From: Alphaproteobacteria bacterium
GTDB taxonomy: Bacteria > Pseudomonadota > Alphaproteobacteria > SMXQ01
Reading direction: 5' to 3'
Assembly (NCBI GenBank): GCA_009380075.1
Contig: WHSO01000009.1
Location: 1-64,000 of the forward strand
Length of the DNA: 64,000 nt
How positions within the stretch are numbered: the stretch's first letter is position 1; each line of letters opens with the position of its first letter. A program made the position numbers and the translations under genes. A model generated the notes under the pieces. That model was not told the DNA's origin. It did no database searches and was given only the letters and a program-made list of their open reading frames with translations. This document shows, piece after piece, positions 49,616 to 58,151 of the stretch.

Positions 49616-51256
49616 ATGAACGGCGCCGAAGTCATTGCCCGTATCCTCAAGACCGAGGGCACGGAATTCCTGGCCTGCTATCCCCGCAACGCCCTGATCG
49701 ACGCCTGCGCGGCGCTCGACATCCGCACCATCCTGTGCCGGCAGGAACGCATCGGCGTCGGCATGGCCGACGGTTTCTCGCGCATCCGCCACGGCCGCCA
49801 GAACGGCGTCTTTGCCGCCCAGCATGGCCCGGGAATCGAAAACGCCTTCGCCGGTGTCGCCCAGGCCTATTCCGAGAACGTGCCCGTTCTGGTGATCCCG
49901 GCAGGGTTTTCCGGCGAGCGCCAGACCGTCCATCCGACCTTCCGCGCCGCCGAGGTCTACCGCCCCGTCACCAAATGGTCCGCCTGCGCCCATACGGTGC
50001 AGGAATTGCCAGAGATCATGCGCCGGGCCTATCAGGCGCTGCGTTCGGGCAAGCCGGGACCGGTGCTGGTCGAGGTTCCGGTCCAGGTCATGGAGCGCGA
50101 CGAATTCAAGGGCGAGCTCGACTACAAGCCGGTGCCGGTCATGCGCTCGGGCCCCGATCCCGTCGCCATCGAGCAGGCGGTGAAACTGCTCCTCGAAGCC
50201 AAATGCCCCGTCATCTGGGCCGGGCAGGGCGTGATCTATGCCGAGGCGAGCGACCGCCTGCTGGCGCTGGCGGAGATGATCGCCGCACCGGTCGCCTGCA
50301 CCAACCCGGGCAAGAGCGCGGTGCCCGACGCCCATCCGCTGGCGCTCGGCGGTTCGACCCGCTCGCGTTCCAAGATGTACGCCGAGTACATGCGCCGCTG
50401 CGACCTCATCCTCGCCATCGGCTCGAGCCTGACCAGGACCTCCTTCGGCCCACCGATGCCCAAGGGCAAGACCATCATCCACTCGACTAACGATCCTTCC
50501 GACATCAACAAGGATCACCGCGCCGATATCGGCATTCCTGGCGACGCGGCGCTCGTTATCGACGCGCTGATCGCCGAGGTCGCGCGCCGGAACAAGGGCA
50601 GCCGGGCGAACCAGCTTGCCGCGCTGAAGGAAGACATTGCCGCGATCAAGAAGGACTGGAAGGCCGAATGGGCCAAGCACTTCGAATCCGACGAGGTGCC
50701 GATCAACCAGTACCGTGTGATCGGCGAGATGCTGAAGCTGGTGGACCGCGACAATGCCATCGTCACCCACGACTCCGGCAGCCCGCGCGAACAGACCCTG
50801 CCGTGGTGGGAGACGACGAAGCCCGGCAGCTATCTCGGCTGGGGCAAGTCGACGCAACTCGGCTACGGCCTCGCGCTGGCGCTCGGCGCCAAGCTCGCCG
50901 CGCCCAAGAAGACCTGTATCAACGTCATGGGCGATTGTTCTTTCGGCATGACCGGCATGGACATCGAGACGGCTTCGCGCAACGACATCGGCATCTTCAC
51001 CGTGGTCTTCAACAACCAGGTCATGGCCTGCGAGCGCGCGGTGCTGACCGAGGCCACGGCCAGGTTCGGCGCGCTCAGCGTCGGAGGGACCTATGCCAAG
51101 GTGGCCGAAGGGCTGAACGTTGCGGCGCGGCGGGTGGACAAGCCCGCTGACCTCGCCGGCGCAATCAAGGAAGGGCTCGACACCAACGCCAATGACAAGC
51201 CGTTCCTGCTCGAGGTGGTGGCCAAGGAAGGCTACGACTTCTCGCGTTACGAATGA
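49616..51256 (+). CDS. Thiamine pyrophosphate-dependent enzyme (acetolactate synthase/decarboxylase-like)
   Basis: A 546-residue TPP enzyme with the three-domain fold. The catalytic Glu lies in CRQERIGVGMADGFSRIRHG (residues 42-61). The middle (TH3-like) domain follows, and the TPP motif is NVMGDCSFGMTGMDIETASR with VVFNNQ. The Gly-Asp-Cys (not GDG) is still a recognised variation. It could be a decarboxylase or acyloin-forming lyase of a 2-oxo acid. Gap to the Rieske gene is 47 bp, so they are likely one operon. Substrate unknown. Confidence 0.85.
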   Translation: MNGAEVIARILKTEGTEFLACYPRNALIDACAALDIRTILCRQERIGVGMADGFSRIRHGRQNGVFAAQHGPGIENAFAGVAQAYSENVPVLVIPAGFSGERQTVHPTFRAAEVYRPVTKWSACAHTVQELPEIMRRAYQALRSGKPGPVLVEVPVQVMERDEFKGELDYKPVPVMRSGPDPVAIEQAVKLLLEAKCPVIWAGQGVIYAEASDRLLALAEMIAAPVACTNPGKSAVPDAHPLALGGSTRSRSKMYAEYMRRCDLILAIGSSLTRTSFGPPMPKGKTIIHSTNDPSDINKDHRADIGIPGDAALVIDALIAEVARRNKGSRANQLAALKEDIAAIKKDWKAEWAKHFESDEVPINQYRVIGEMLKLVDRDNAIVTHDSGSPREQTLPWWETTKPGSYLGWGKSTQLGYGLALALGAKLAAPKKTCINVMGDCSFGMTGMDIETASRNDIGIFTVVFNNQVMACERAVLTEATARFGALSVGGTYAKVAEGLNVAARRVDKPADLAGAIKEGLDTNANDKPFLLEVVAKEGYDFSRYE

Positions 51257-51312
51257 ACCGAATACCGCGCGGAGGGCATCGCCTTCCGTGCGCAAGACAG
51301 GGGGAGAGCAAC

Positions 51313-52362
51313 ATGAACCTACGTATGCTGATGATGTATTCCGTGGCCGTGACAACGGCGGGAGCGGCGCCGGCATGGGCGGCCGATCCGTTCTACAAGG
51401 ACAAGACCGTCACCATCGTGACCTCGACCGGCGCCGGCGGCCAGTACGACACCATCGCCCGTGCCGTGGCGCGCCACATGCGCAGCAAGCTCGACGGCAA
51501 CCCGACCATCATCGTCCAGAACATGCCGGGCGGCGGTAACCTGCTGGCCACCAACTACATGTTCAACATCGCGCCCAAGGACGGCACGGCCTTCGCCACC
51601 CTGCACAATTCCCAGCCGATGCAGCAGGCGCTGGGCGTCGGTGGCGTGCGGTTCGATGCACGGAAGTTCAACTGGCTCGGCTCCACCGGGTCCGAGAATT
51701 CAAGCTTCATCGTCTGGCACACGGCGGGCGTGAAGAGCTTCGACGATCTCCTGAACAAGGAGGTCACGGTCGGCGCGACCGGCGCCGGTTCCAGCCTCAC
51801 CACCTTCCCCGCGGTGATGAACAACGTCCTCGGCACCAAGCTGAAGATCGTCAGCGGATACCGGTCCTCGCCCGAGATCAACATCGCCATCGAGCGCGGC
51901 GAGGTGCAGTCGCGCGCCTTCGGCCTCGGCTCGCTGTTCGCCGAATACGGCGACCGTTGGGTCAAGGGGAAGAAGATCGTGTTCGCCGCCCAGATCGGTC
52001 TCAAGCGCGACAAGCGTATCCCCGAGGTGCCGACCCTGGTCGAACTGGCCAAGACCCAGGAAGCCCGTGATATCCTGAAGTTCATTGCGGCGCCGACGGC
52101 GCTGGGCAAACCTTACACCGCGCCGCCGGACCTGCCCGCCGAGCGGGTCAAGACCCTGCGCGCGGCCTTTGCGGCAACCATGGCCGACAAGGCCTTCAAC
52201 GCGGAGATGACCAAGCTCCATATCGACCTCGACCCGATGTCGGCCGAGGAGACCACCCAGGTCGTGATGGGCACGGTCAACGCCGCGCCCGCGGTCGTGG
52301 CCGAGGCCAAAAAGGTCCTGCCCAAGAAGAGCAAGAAGAAGAAGAAGAAGAAAAAGGAATGA
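51313..52362 (+). CDS. TctC/Bug-family periplasmic solute-binding protein with a Lys-rich tail
   Basis: A 349-residue binding protein. Signal peptide about residues 1-23 (ending AWAA), then the TctC domain: TSTGAGGQYDTIARAVARHM, NMPGGGNLLATNYMFNIAPK, NVLGTKLKIVSGYRSSPEIN and the C-terminal region. Such proteins deliver carboxylates to tripartite tricarboxylate transporters. The C-terminus ends in a run of about eight lysines (KKSKKKKKKKKE), unusual for an exported protein. Gap to the TPP gene is 56 bp, same direction. Confidence 0.88.
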   Translation: MNLRMLMMYSVAVTTAGAAPAWAADPFYKDKTVTIVTSTGAGGQYDTIARAVARHMRSKLDGNPTIIVQNMPGGGNLLATNYMFNIAPKDGTAFATLHNSQPMQQALGVGGVRFDARKFNWLGSTGSENSSFIVWHTAGVKSFDDLLNKEVTVGATGAGSSLTTFPAVMNNVLGTKLKIVSGYRSSPEINIAIERGEVQSRAFGLGSLFAEYGDRWVKGKKIVFAAQIGLKRDKRIPEVPTLVELAKTQEARDILKFIAAPTALGKPYTAPPDLPAERVKTLRAAFAATMADKAFNAEMTKLHIDLDPMSAEETTQVVMGTVNAAPAVVAEAKKVLPKKSKKKKKKKKE

Positions 52363-52420
52363 CCCGCGAGGCTGCGCGATCCGCGCAACGGATCATGGTT
52401 GCAATGCAACAGGAGACTGC

Positions 52421-53455
52421 ATGATGTATCGGACATTGCTAATGGCAGCCGTCGCCATAATGGCGGCGTCGCCGATCCTGGCGGACGACTTCTACAAGGG
52501 CAAGACGGTCACCATCATCACCTCGACCGGCCCCGGCGGGTCCTATGACACCATCGCCCGCGCGATCTCGCGATACATGCCCCGCCATCTCGAGGGCAGG
52601 CCCACCATGATCGTGCAGAACATGCCGGGCGGCGGCAACCTTCTGGCCACCAACCACATGTACAACATCGCGGCCAAGGACGGTACGGCGCTCGCTACCA
52701 TCAACAACGCGGTGCCGCTGCACCAGATTCTGGATGGGCGCGGCGTGCGGTTCGACGCGCGCAAGTTCAACTGGATCGGCTCGACCGGGAACTCCAACTC
52801 GGTCACCTTCGCCTGGCACACGACGGGCGTGAAAAGCATCAAGGACCTGATGACCAAGGAAGTCATCCTCGGCGGCACCGGCCCGGCATCCAGCATCGTC
52901 ATCTTTCCGGCGGTGATGAACAACCTGCTCGGCACCAGGTTCAAGATCGTCACCGGCTACAAGAGCTCGGCCGCGGTGGACATCGCGCTCGAGCGTGGCG
53001 AGGTCCAGTCCCGCTCCGGCAGCTACGAATCCGCCGCCACCCAGCATCCCGACTGGATCACCGGCAAGAAGGTGGTGTTTTTGGTGCAGGTCGGCGCCCG
53101 GCGCGAAAAGACACTGCCCGACGTGCCGCTGCTGACCGAGCTCGCGCGCAACGACCAGGAGCGTGAGGTGCTGAAGCTGGTTTCGGCGCCGATCCTGCTG
53201 GGGCGGCCCTATCTGGCGCCACCCGGCGTCAACGCGGCCCGCGTCGCCCAGCTTCGCAAGGGTTTCGCCGACACCATGGCCGATGCCGTTTTCCTGGCCG
53301 AGACCAGGAGGCTCGGCCTCGATATCGCCGCGATGACAGGCGAGGAGGTCGCCAAGGTGGTGGACGACACCATCAACGCCGCCCCCGAGGTGGTGGCGCA
53401 GGCCAAGAAGGTAATGCCGAAGCGCAAGGCGAAGAAGAAAAAGAAATCCGGATAG
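52421..53455 (+). CDS. TctC/Bug-family periplasmic solute-binding protein with a Lys-rich tail (second copy)
   Basis: A 344-residue paralogue of the preceding gene. Signal peptide about 1-20 (MAASPILAD), followed by TSTGPGGSYDTIARAISRYM, NMPGGGNLLATNHMYNIAAK and NLLGTRFKIVTGYKSSAAVD. The C-terminus is again lysine-rich (MPKRKAKKKKKSG). AGGAG sits before the first ATG of an ATGATG pair. The strong similarity implies a tandem duplication. It ends 20 bp before a palindromic repeat. Confidence 0.88.
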   Translation: MMYRTLLMAAVAIMAASPILADDFYKGKTVTIITSTGPGGSYDTIARAISRYMPRHLEGRPTMIVQNMPGGGNLLATNHMYNIAAKDGTALATINNAVPLHQILDGRGVRFDARKFNWIGSTGNSNSVTFAWHTTGVKSIKDLMTKEVILGGTGPASSIVIFPAVMNNLLGTRFKIVTGYKSSAAVDIALERGEVQSRSGSYESAATQHPDWITGKKVVFLVQVGARREKTLPDVPLLTELARNDQEREVLKLVSAPILLGRPYLAPPGVNAARVAQLRKGFADTMADAVFLAETRRLGLDIAAMTGEEVAKVVDDTINAAPEVVAQAKKVMPKRKAKKKKKSG

Positions 53456-53474
53456 AGCATTTTTCCGGAGGACT

Positions 53475-53551
53475 GAATCAATTGATTCGTCATCACCCGG
53501 TTTATCCGGGCGATCCATTACGTGGATGCCCCGCATGCGCGGGGCATGACG
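53475..53551. repeat. Intergenic palindromic repeat, copy 2
   Basis: A shorter version of 46044-46160. It shares GAATCAATTGATTCGTCATC, the CCCGG/CCGGG hairpin around GTTTATC, and the final TGGATGCCCC with GGGGCATGACG. It lies between the binding-protein gene and a convergent gene. Confidence 0.8.
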
Positions 53552-53581
53552 GTTCAGAATTATCGCCGTCTCGCACCCGTC

Positions 53582-54331
53582 TCACGACGGGCCCGGAACA
53601 GCTTCCATCAAATCGGTGAGCACGCCCTTCCAGGTGCGGTCGATGGCCCAGCTTTCGTTCAGGCCCGTGAGCACGAGGTCGAGCTTTTCCGGCGTGTCGC
53701 AGTGCCGCTCGACCACCTGGGTCAGGATGCCGGAATGGGCGACATCGACCTCGGCATGCTCCTTGGCGTTGACCTGCTTGTCGAAAGGGATGCCGAGCTC
53801 GCGCTCCTGTTTCTTGCCCCAGCGGTAGGAGATTCCGCCGCCGTCGACCCATTCCGAGGAATTGGACACTTCGAGCGCGGCGCTGGCGGCGAACGACTTG
53901 AGCCACGGGCCCGAGCGCGACAGGTGCAGCCAGGCGTAGAGGCAGGTGAGGGTTTCGTCGGCCAGGGTCTCGCGCTCGAAATCCTCGCGAGTCAGGCCCA
54001 CGGTCGCCGCCTGGCGGACCTGGAGGTCGTAATGGTTCTCCACCCCGCGCTCGGGATTGCCGGAAAGCTCGTCGAGCTCGTGCTCCCAGATCAGCGCCTT
54101 GACGTCCATGGGCGACAGCGCCTGGGCGAAGGCCCAGCAGTCGCGCCGGTTGAGCTGCCAGAAGCCCTTCTGCAGCGCATACTTGCCCGCCCGCGCCTTG
54201 TTCAGCAGCAGCGCCAGCATGCGCCGGTACTGGGGGGATTCGAACTGGGCGTTGGCGAGGCGCCGCACCTCGGCGTAGAAAGCATGTTTGCGGTCGGTCA
54301 TGTCGATGGCCGGGGCCATAGTCATGGTCAT
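53582..54331 (-). CDS. Iron-containing redox enzyme-like (haem-oxygenase-like fold, PqqC/TenA superfamily)
   Basis: A 249-residue helical protein. The N-terminal MTDRKHAFYAEVRRLANAQF, the helix IWEHELDELSGNPERGVENH (carrying Glu/His candidates) and the late HAEVDVAHSGILTQVVERHC resemble the haem-oxygenase-like diiron oxidase superfamily, with His/Glu ligands visible as EH, AEVDVAH and VVERHC. Related enzymes perform oxidative ring or C-C reactions. I would not name a substrate. It is convergent with the second binding-protein gene. An alternative start is the ATG at 54301. Confidence 0.65.
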   Translation of the reverse strand: MTMTMAPAIDMTDRKHAFYAEVRRLANAQFESPQYRRMLALLLNKARAGKYALQKGFWQLNRRDCWAFAQALSPMDVKALIWEHELDELSGNPERGVENHYDLQVRQAATVGLTREDFERETLADETLTCLYAWLHLSRSGPWLKSFAASAALEVSNSSEWVDGGGISYRWGKKQERELGIPFDKQVNAKEHAEVDVAHSGILTQVVERHCDTPEKLDLVLTGLNESWAIDRTWKGVLTDLMEAVPGPS

Positions 54332-54872
54332 GGTGAAGGGCTCCCCCCTGATCCGTTTGCGTTATTCTGGCATCGCCGCCGGGCGATGGCAAACCGTGCC
54401 GGGCGTCCCTTCCGCCGGGCCCGGTTTGGGACTAACATGCCGACAAACAACAATATCAACGCGCCAGGCAACCGGCGCCACGCCCTGGGAAGCCCCTGAT
54501 GACCATCACCTTCGCGCGTCCGCAGAATGCCCGGTTTTTCGGCCTGGCCGTTGCCGCCGTTGGAATCGCGGTGTCGTACGGCCCGGCTGTTGTTCGAGCT
54601 CCGCCTGCAGAGCCTGGCGGTGCTGGTCGAGACAGACCATTTCAACGGTCATGGCGGCGTGGAGCAGCCCCTCCTTGACCGCGTCGCGTGGACAATCTCA
54701 AAATTTCGCAATAGACATGAAATGGGACTGACTTGGGAGGCGTCAGGGGGGGCGCATTCGGGCGGCTGCCCGTCTTGCCGCCTCCTGCCATCGAGGTTGG
54801 GCGATAAGGGGCTTCAGTCAAATCGGCACCACGTGCATATCGCGGACAGCTTCGGAAACAGGGAGAACTCGC
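54332..54872. other. Gene-poor junction with a possible truncated gene
   Basis: About 540 bp between the haem-oxygenase-like gene and the dehydrogenase gene. A plus-strand frame at 54499-54678 starts MTITFARPQNARFFGLAVAA, with one hydrophobic segment, but then turns Pro/Arg-rich and stops, so it is probably the cut 5' end of a gene. On the minus strand a short frame near 54580-54670 reads LLHAAMTVEMVCLDQHRQAL, with helix-like but isolated character. By eye the base composition becomes more AT-rich from about 54690 onward. This looks like an insertion junction. Confidence 0.4.
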
Positions 54873-55712
54873 ATGTTCAAGTCGGTAGGTCTCGTCGGCG
54901 TCGGAGCGATGGGGCAGGCGCTGCTCCAGCGCCTTGTCCTCGCGGGTGTCAAGGTCCGGGCCTATGACATCTCGGAAGAAAGCATGGCTGCGGCCCGCAA
55001 ATTGGGCGCGGAAACGGTGGATTCTCCGGCCGAGGCTTCGCGCGGCGTCGAAGCTGTTCATCTATTCGTACGTACGGATCAGGAAGAAATCCAATCGGCC
55101 ACAGGTCCGGGCGGCCTACTTGAAGGTGCGGTCCCCGGCACGATCCTGTTGTTGCATAGTACTGTGATGCCCGAGACCACACTGCAGGTCGCTGCGGCCG
55201 CAAAGAAAAAGAACGTGGATGTTGTGGACGCCCCCGTGACGTCAGTGCCGCGGCATGTCAGCGGGGGAGAGGGCGTATTCCTCGTCGGAGGAGACCCCGA
55301 TGTCGTGGCTCTCGTACGTCCTCATCTCAAAGTGCTCGGCAAACACCTTTACTATTTCGGCCCCCTCGGTTCCGGCAACATCGCCAAAATTGCGAAGAAC
55401 TCCATCAACGCCATGGAACGCGTCATGCTGGCCGAGGTATTGGCGGTCGTAGAGGCGGGAGGCCTCGATTTGAACAACTTCATGGAGATGTCAGTGGTGA
55501 CCGACCAGGGTTCTACGGTCGCTCGATGGGAACGTGCTTTTTCGATCGACCAGAATCACGCTTCGCCACGCCCGGCGAGTAATATTCTCAACAAGGATAT
55601 TGGCCATGCGGCGGATCTGGCGGATTCCCTCGGGGTTAGCGCACCGATCATGCGGTCATCCGCCGACATGGCGAAGGTCTGGGTCGCGGCCTGGCAAGAG
55701 TCAGATAAGTAA
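54873..55712 (+). CDS. NAD(P)-dependent dehydrogenase, 3-hydroxyisobutyrate dehydrogenase family
   Basis: A 279-residue beta-hydroxyacid dehydrogenase. The Rossmann motif is VGLVGVGAMGQALLQRLVLA; the substrate segment is DAPVTSVPRHVSGGEGVFLV, and the catalytic Lys is in IAKIAKNSINAMERVM. GGGAG precedes the ATG. Family members oxidise or reduce 3-hydroxyacids, tartronate semialdehyde and similar. It is the first gene of the more AT-rich segment. The substrate is open. Confidence 0.85.
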   Translation: MFKSVGLVGVGAMGQALLQRLVLAGVKVRAYDISEESMAAARKLGAETVDSPAEASRGVEAVHLFVRTDQEEIQSATGPGGLLEGAVPGTILLLHSTVMPETTLQVAAAAKKKNVDVVDAPVTSVPRHVSGGEGVFLVGGDPDVVALVRPHLKVLGKHLYYFGPLGSGNIAKIAKNSINAMERVMLAEVLAVVEAGGLDLNNFMEMSVVTDQGSTVARWERAFSIDQNHASPRPASNILNKDIGHAADLADSLGVSAPIMRSSADMAKVWVAAWQESDK

Positions 55713-55767
55713 TGTCTCATGACCTGCCGGCGTGGCTAGCTGCGTATGACACAAGACTGCCGCACAG

Positions 55768-56724
55768 TTACGTCGCAAGAGTTTTTTTCTTAACAGGTGG
55801 TGTTTCGTTACCGCTTGAAAGGTCCATGGAAAAGGCCTTCATTTGTTTCACCAGAAAATCGATGAAGACGCGCGTGCGAAGCGGCAGATAGGAATCCTTT
55901 TGGTAGAGGACATGGAGCTTGCGTGGTTCGGGGCGATAACGCTCCAGAACTCTGACAAAGCGACCCGAATTGAGTTCCTTGATTGCCAGGTACTCAATCA
56001 TTGATGCAATGCCGAGATGATTGCGCGCGGCATGCCGAATTGCAAATGAACTGTTCGCCCGCGGGGACCCGGAAACTCTCACGCTTTCGTGTCCGTTTGG
56101 GCCATCGAACTCCCACGTGGCGCTCGAACTGGCCCGCGGATAGAGGCAGTTGTAATTGGTAAGGTCTTTGGGGGATTGGGGACAGCCATGCTTTTCGAGA
56201 TACTCTGGCGTTGCAACCAGCACACGCGGGAGCGTCACAATCTCCCGGGCAACCAGTGCCGAGTCTCGGTCACGGAGTGTCCGGATAATGACGTCGTAGC
56301 CTGAGGTAACTAGGTCCCCATGTGTACCCATGTCCCAGTGGCTCAGCATCATTTGCACGGATATTTTCGGATACAGATGGCAAAATTCAGCCACAACCCG
56401 TGCCAGAATTGCTTCGCCAAATGTTTTTGTCACCAGGATTTTCAGGAGACCGCGCGGGTCGGCTCTGCGCGCCTGCATTCGGTCGTCAAGTGCAGCATGC
56501 TGGGCCAGCAAGGCTCTGCAGTTCTCGAAATAATCTGCCCCAGCGGCAGTCACGCTGAGTGAGTGCGTATTGCGATTGAGAAGCTTGATCCCAAGGTCGT
56601 CTTCAAGTTCCTGGATGCGCTTGCTGACGATGGCGCGCGAAACACCCAGTTCTTCCGCCGTTCGCGTATAGCTTCCAAACTGGACGACGGCCGCAAAGGT
56701 TTCCATTAGCTTGAGCCGATCCAA
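55768..56724 (-). CDS. LysR-family transcriptional regulator
   Basis: A 318-residue LysR protein. The helix-turn-helix is in AAVVQFGSYTRTAEELGVSR and AIVSKRIQELEDDLGIKLLN (residues 10-50), followed by the effector-binding domain. It is divergent from the amidohydrolase gene 301 bp away, the usual arrangement for a regulator and its target. The C-terminal Lys-rich end (PPVKKKTLAT) is a minor oddity. The inducer is unknown. It shares the lower-GC codon use of this segment. Confidence 0.9.
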   Translation of the reverse strand: MDRLKLMETFAAVVQFGSYTRTAEELGVSRAIVSKRIQELEDDLGIKLLNRNTHSLSVTAAGADYFENCRALLAQHAALDDRMQARRADPRGLLKILVTKTFGEAILARVVAEFCHLYPKISVQMMLSHWDMGTHGDLVTSGYDVIIRTLRDRDSALVAREIVTLPRVLVATPEYLEKHGCPQSPKDLTNYNCLYPRASSSATWEFDGPNGHESVRVSGSPRANSSFAIRHAARNHLGIASMIEYLAIKELNSGRFVRVLERYRPEPRKLHVLYQKDSYLPLRTRVFIDFLVKQMKAFSMDLSSGNETPPVKKKTLAT

Positions 56725-57025
56725 TTTAGCCCCCCTGTGTCAATATTTTAGAAACACAGTTGCAACCGGCCTCAGCATTGTCAAGCGATCGGAATGAAGG
56801 CTATGCATGATATTAAAGCGTAGGGTACGGCCCATCACGACTGCCAGCAAGGCAAATAAAAATTTCTAGTGTGATATAAAATATAATTATTTGCTCTTTG
56901 AATATTTGTATTTATCGAACAATAGAGTGTTTTTTAATTTCCCTCTGCTTAGTGCGTGTAACCTTAAAAATGATATGTATTAGCGTAGGCTGCGTGTTGG
57001 CGCTGATAACACTGGGAGGTGCTTG
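56725..57025. promoter_or_regulatory. Divergent control region between the LysR and amidohydrolase genes
   Basis: A 301-bp AT-rich stretch. It contains CTGTGT-N13-ACACAG at 56735-56759, 11 bp before the LysR start, a candidate autoregulatory LysR operator. Poly-A/T runs near 56850-56940 may hold the amidohydrolase promoter. GGGAGG sits before the ATG at 57026. Confidence 0.55.
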
Positions 57026-58069
57026 ATGGGAAGCGTCGATGCTGACGCCCATGTCTATGAGACCGAAGTGACGTGGAGCTTCATTGAGGAGAAGTACAAG
57101 AAGTTCACGCCGCAAGTGACGACCCGAACAGGGGGCGCTGAACGGGTCGGCGATGACGGCGAACAGATGCAGTATTGGTTGGTCGACAACCGTTGGCATC
57201 CCAAGAACAACAACCTCATGCCGGGCACCACCGTGGAACAGCGCGAGATGCGAAATATCTCCGCAAGGCTGGCGCACATGGATGAACTCGGCGTCGACGT
57301 ACAGGTGATTTACACCAGCCTATTCCTGCGCCCGGCCGTGCGTACGCCGGAAGCCGAACTCGCGCTCACCCGCGCCTACAACCGCTGGATCGGCTCGGTC
57401 TGCGCCGAAGCGCCCGACCGGCTTCACTGGGCCATGGTGCCCGCCATCCAATCGATGGACAAAAATCGCGAGGAAGTGGAGTGGGCGAAGGCGCACGGTG
57501 CATCTGCCATCATGCTGCGCGGCACCGAATGGGAGCGTCACCTTTGCGATCCGTATTTCTTCCCACTCTATGAACTGGCGGGCGAATTCGGCCTGCCGAT
57601 CTGCATCCATTCCGGTAATGGTTCGATCTCGCAACACGATTTCTGCCTCGAAGATTCGTCCTTCACGAAATTCTTTCAGCCTTGTGTCGGAGCGTTCCAT
57701 TCGCTGGTTTTCAAGAACATTCCTGGGAAGTTTCCGAATGTACGCTGGGGATTCGTTGAATTGGGTGCGCAATGGCTGCCCCAGGTCTACATGGATCTCA
57801 AGCGGCGGTTGCCGCGCTTCGGTCGGCGTGTCTCCGAGAATTTTTTGGGCGACAACAACATGTTTGTCGCAGCAAATATCTACGACGACATTTCCTACAT
57901 CACGCAGTTCGTTGGTGAGGACAACCTCGTGATCGGCACCGACTACGGCCATAACGATCAATCGAGCCGCGTAGATGCATTCGAAGTGTTTCGCAACCGC
58001 AACGACATTGATCCGGCAGTCATCAAGAAGATTACGGACGAGAATCCGCGCCGGCTATACGGCCTGTAA
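57026..58069 (+). CDS. Amidohydrolase 2 family metal-dependent hydrolase/decarboxylase
   Basis: A 347-residue enzyme of the ACMSD-like amidohydrolase family. The N-terminal DADAHVYE motif (metal ligands) is followed by ARLAHMDELGVDVQVIYTSL, the core FPLYELAGEFGLPICIHSGN (with His), and the C-terminal GTDYGHND and ENPRRLYGL. Members decarboxylate or hydrolyse aromatic and heterocyclic acids. It is the presumed target of the LysR gene and is followed by a binding-protein gene. Substrate unknown. Confidence 0.87.
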   Translation: MGSVDADAHVYETEVTWSFIEEKYKKFTPQVTTRTGGAERVGDDGEQMQYWLVDNRWHPKNNNLMPGTTVEQREMRNISARLAHMDELGVDVQVIYTSLFLRPAVRTPEAELALTRAYNRWIGSVCAEAPDRLHWAMVPAIQSMDKNREEVEWAKAHGASAIMLRGTEWERHLCDPYFFPLYELAGEFGLPICIHSGNGSISQHDFCLEDSSFTKFFQPCVGAFHSLVFKNIPGKFPNVRWGFVELGAQWLPQVYMDLKRRLPRFGRRVSENFLGDNNMFVAANIYDDISYITQFVGEDNLVIGTDYGHNDQSSRVDAFEVFRNRNDIDPAVIKKITDENPRRLYGL

Positions 58070-58151
58070 CGTTCTGCTCCGATCGATGGGTGTGCAAGCT
58101 CACCCATCGGCCAAACGCAGGAGAGGAAGGCGAGCAAAGGGAGGCTCAAAA

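Noticed and set aside
49511-51376. A 621-codon minus-strand frame
   Set aside because: It covers the TPP enzyme gene on the other strand; its His/Arg/Asp-rich translation has no recognisable motif.
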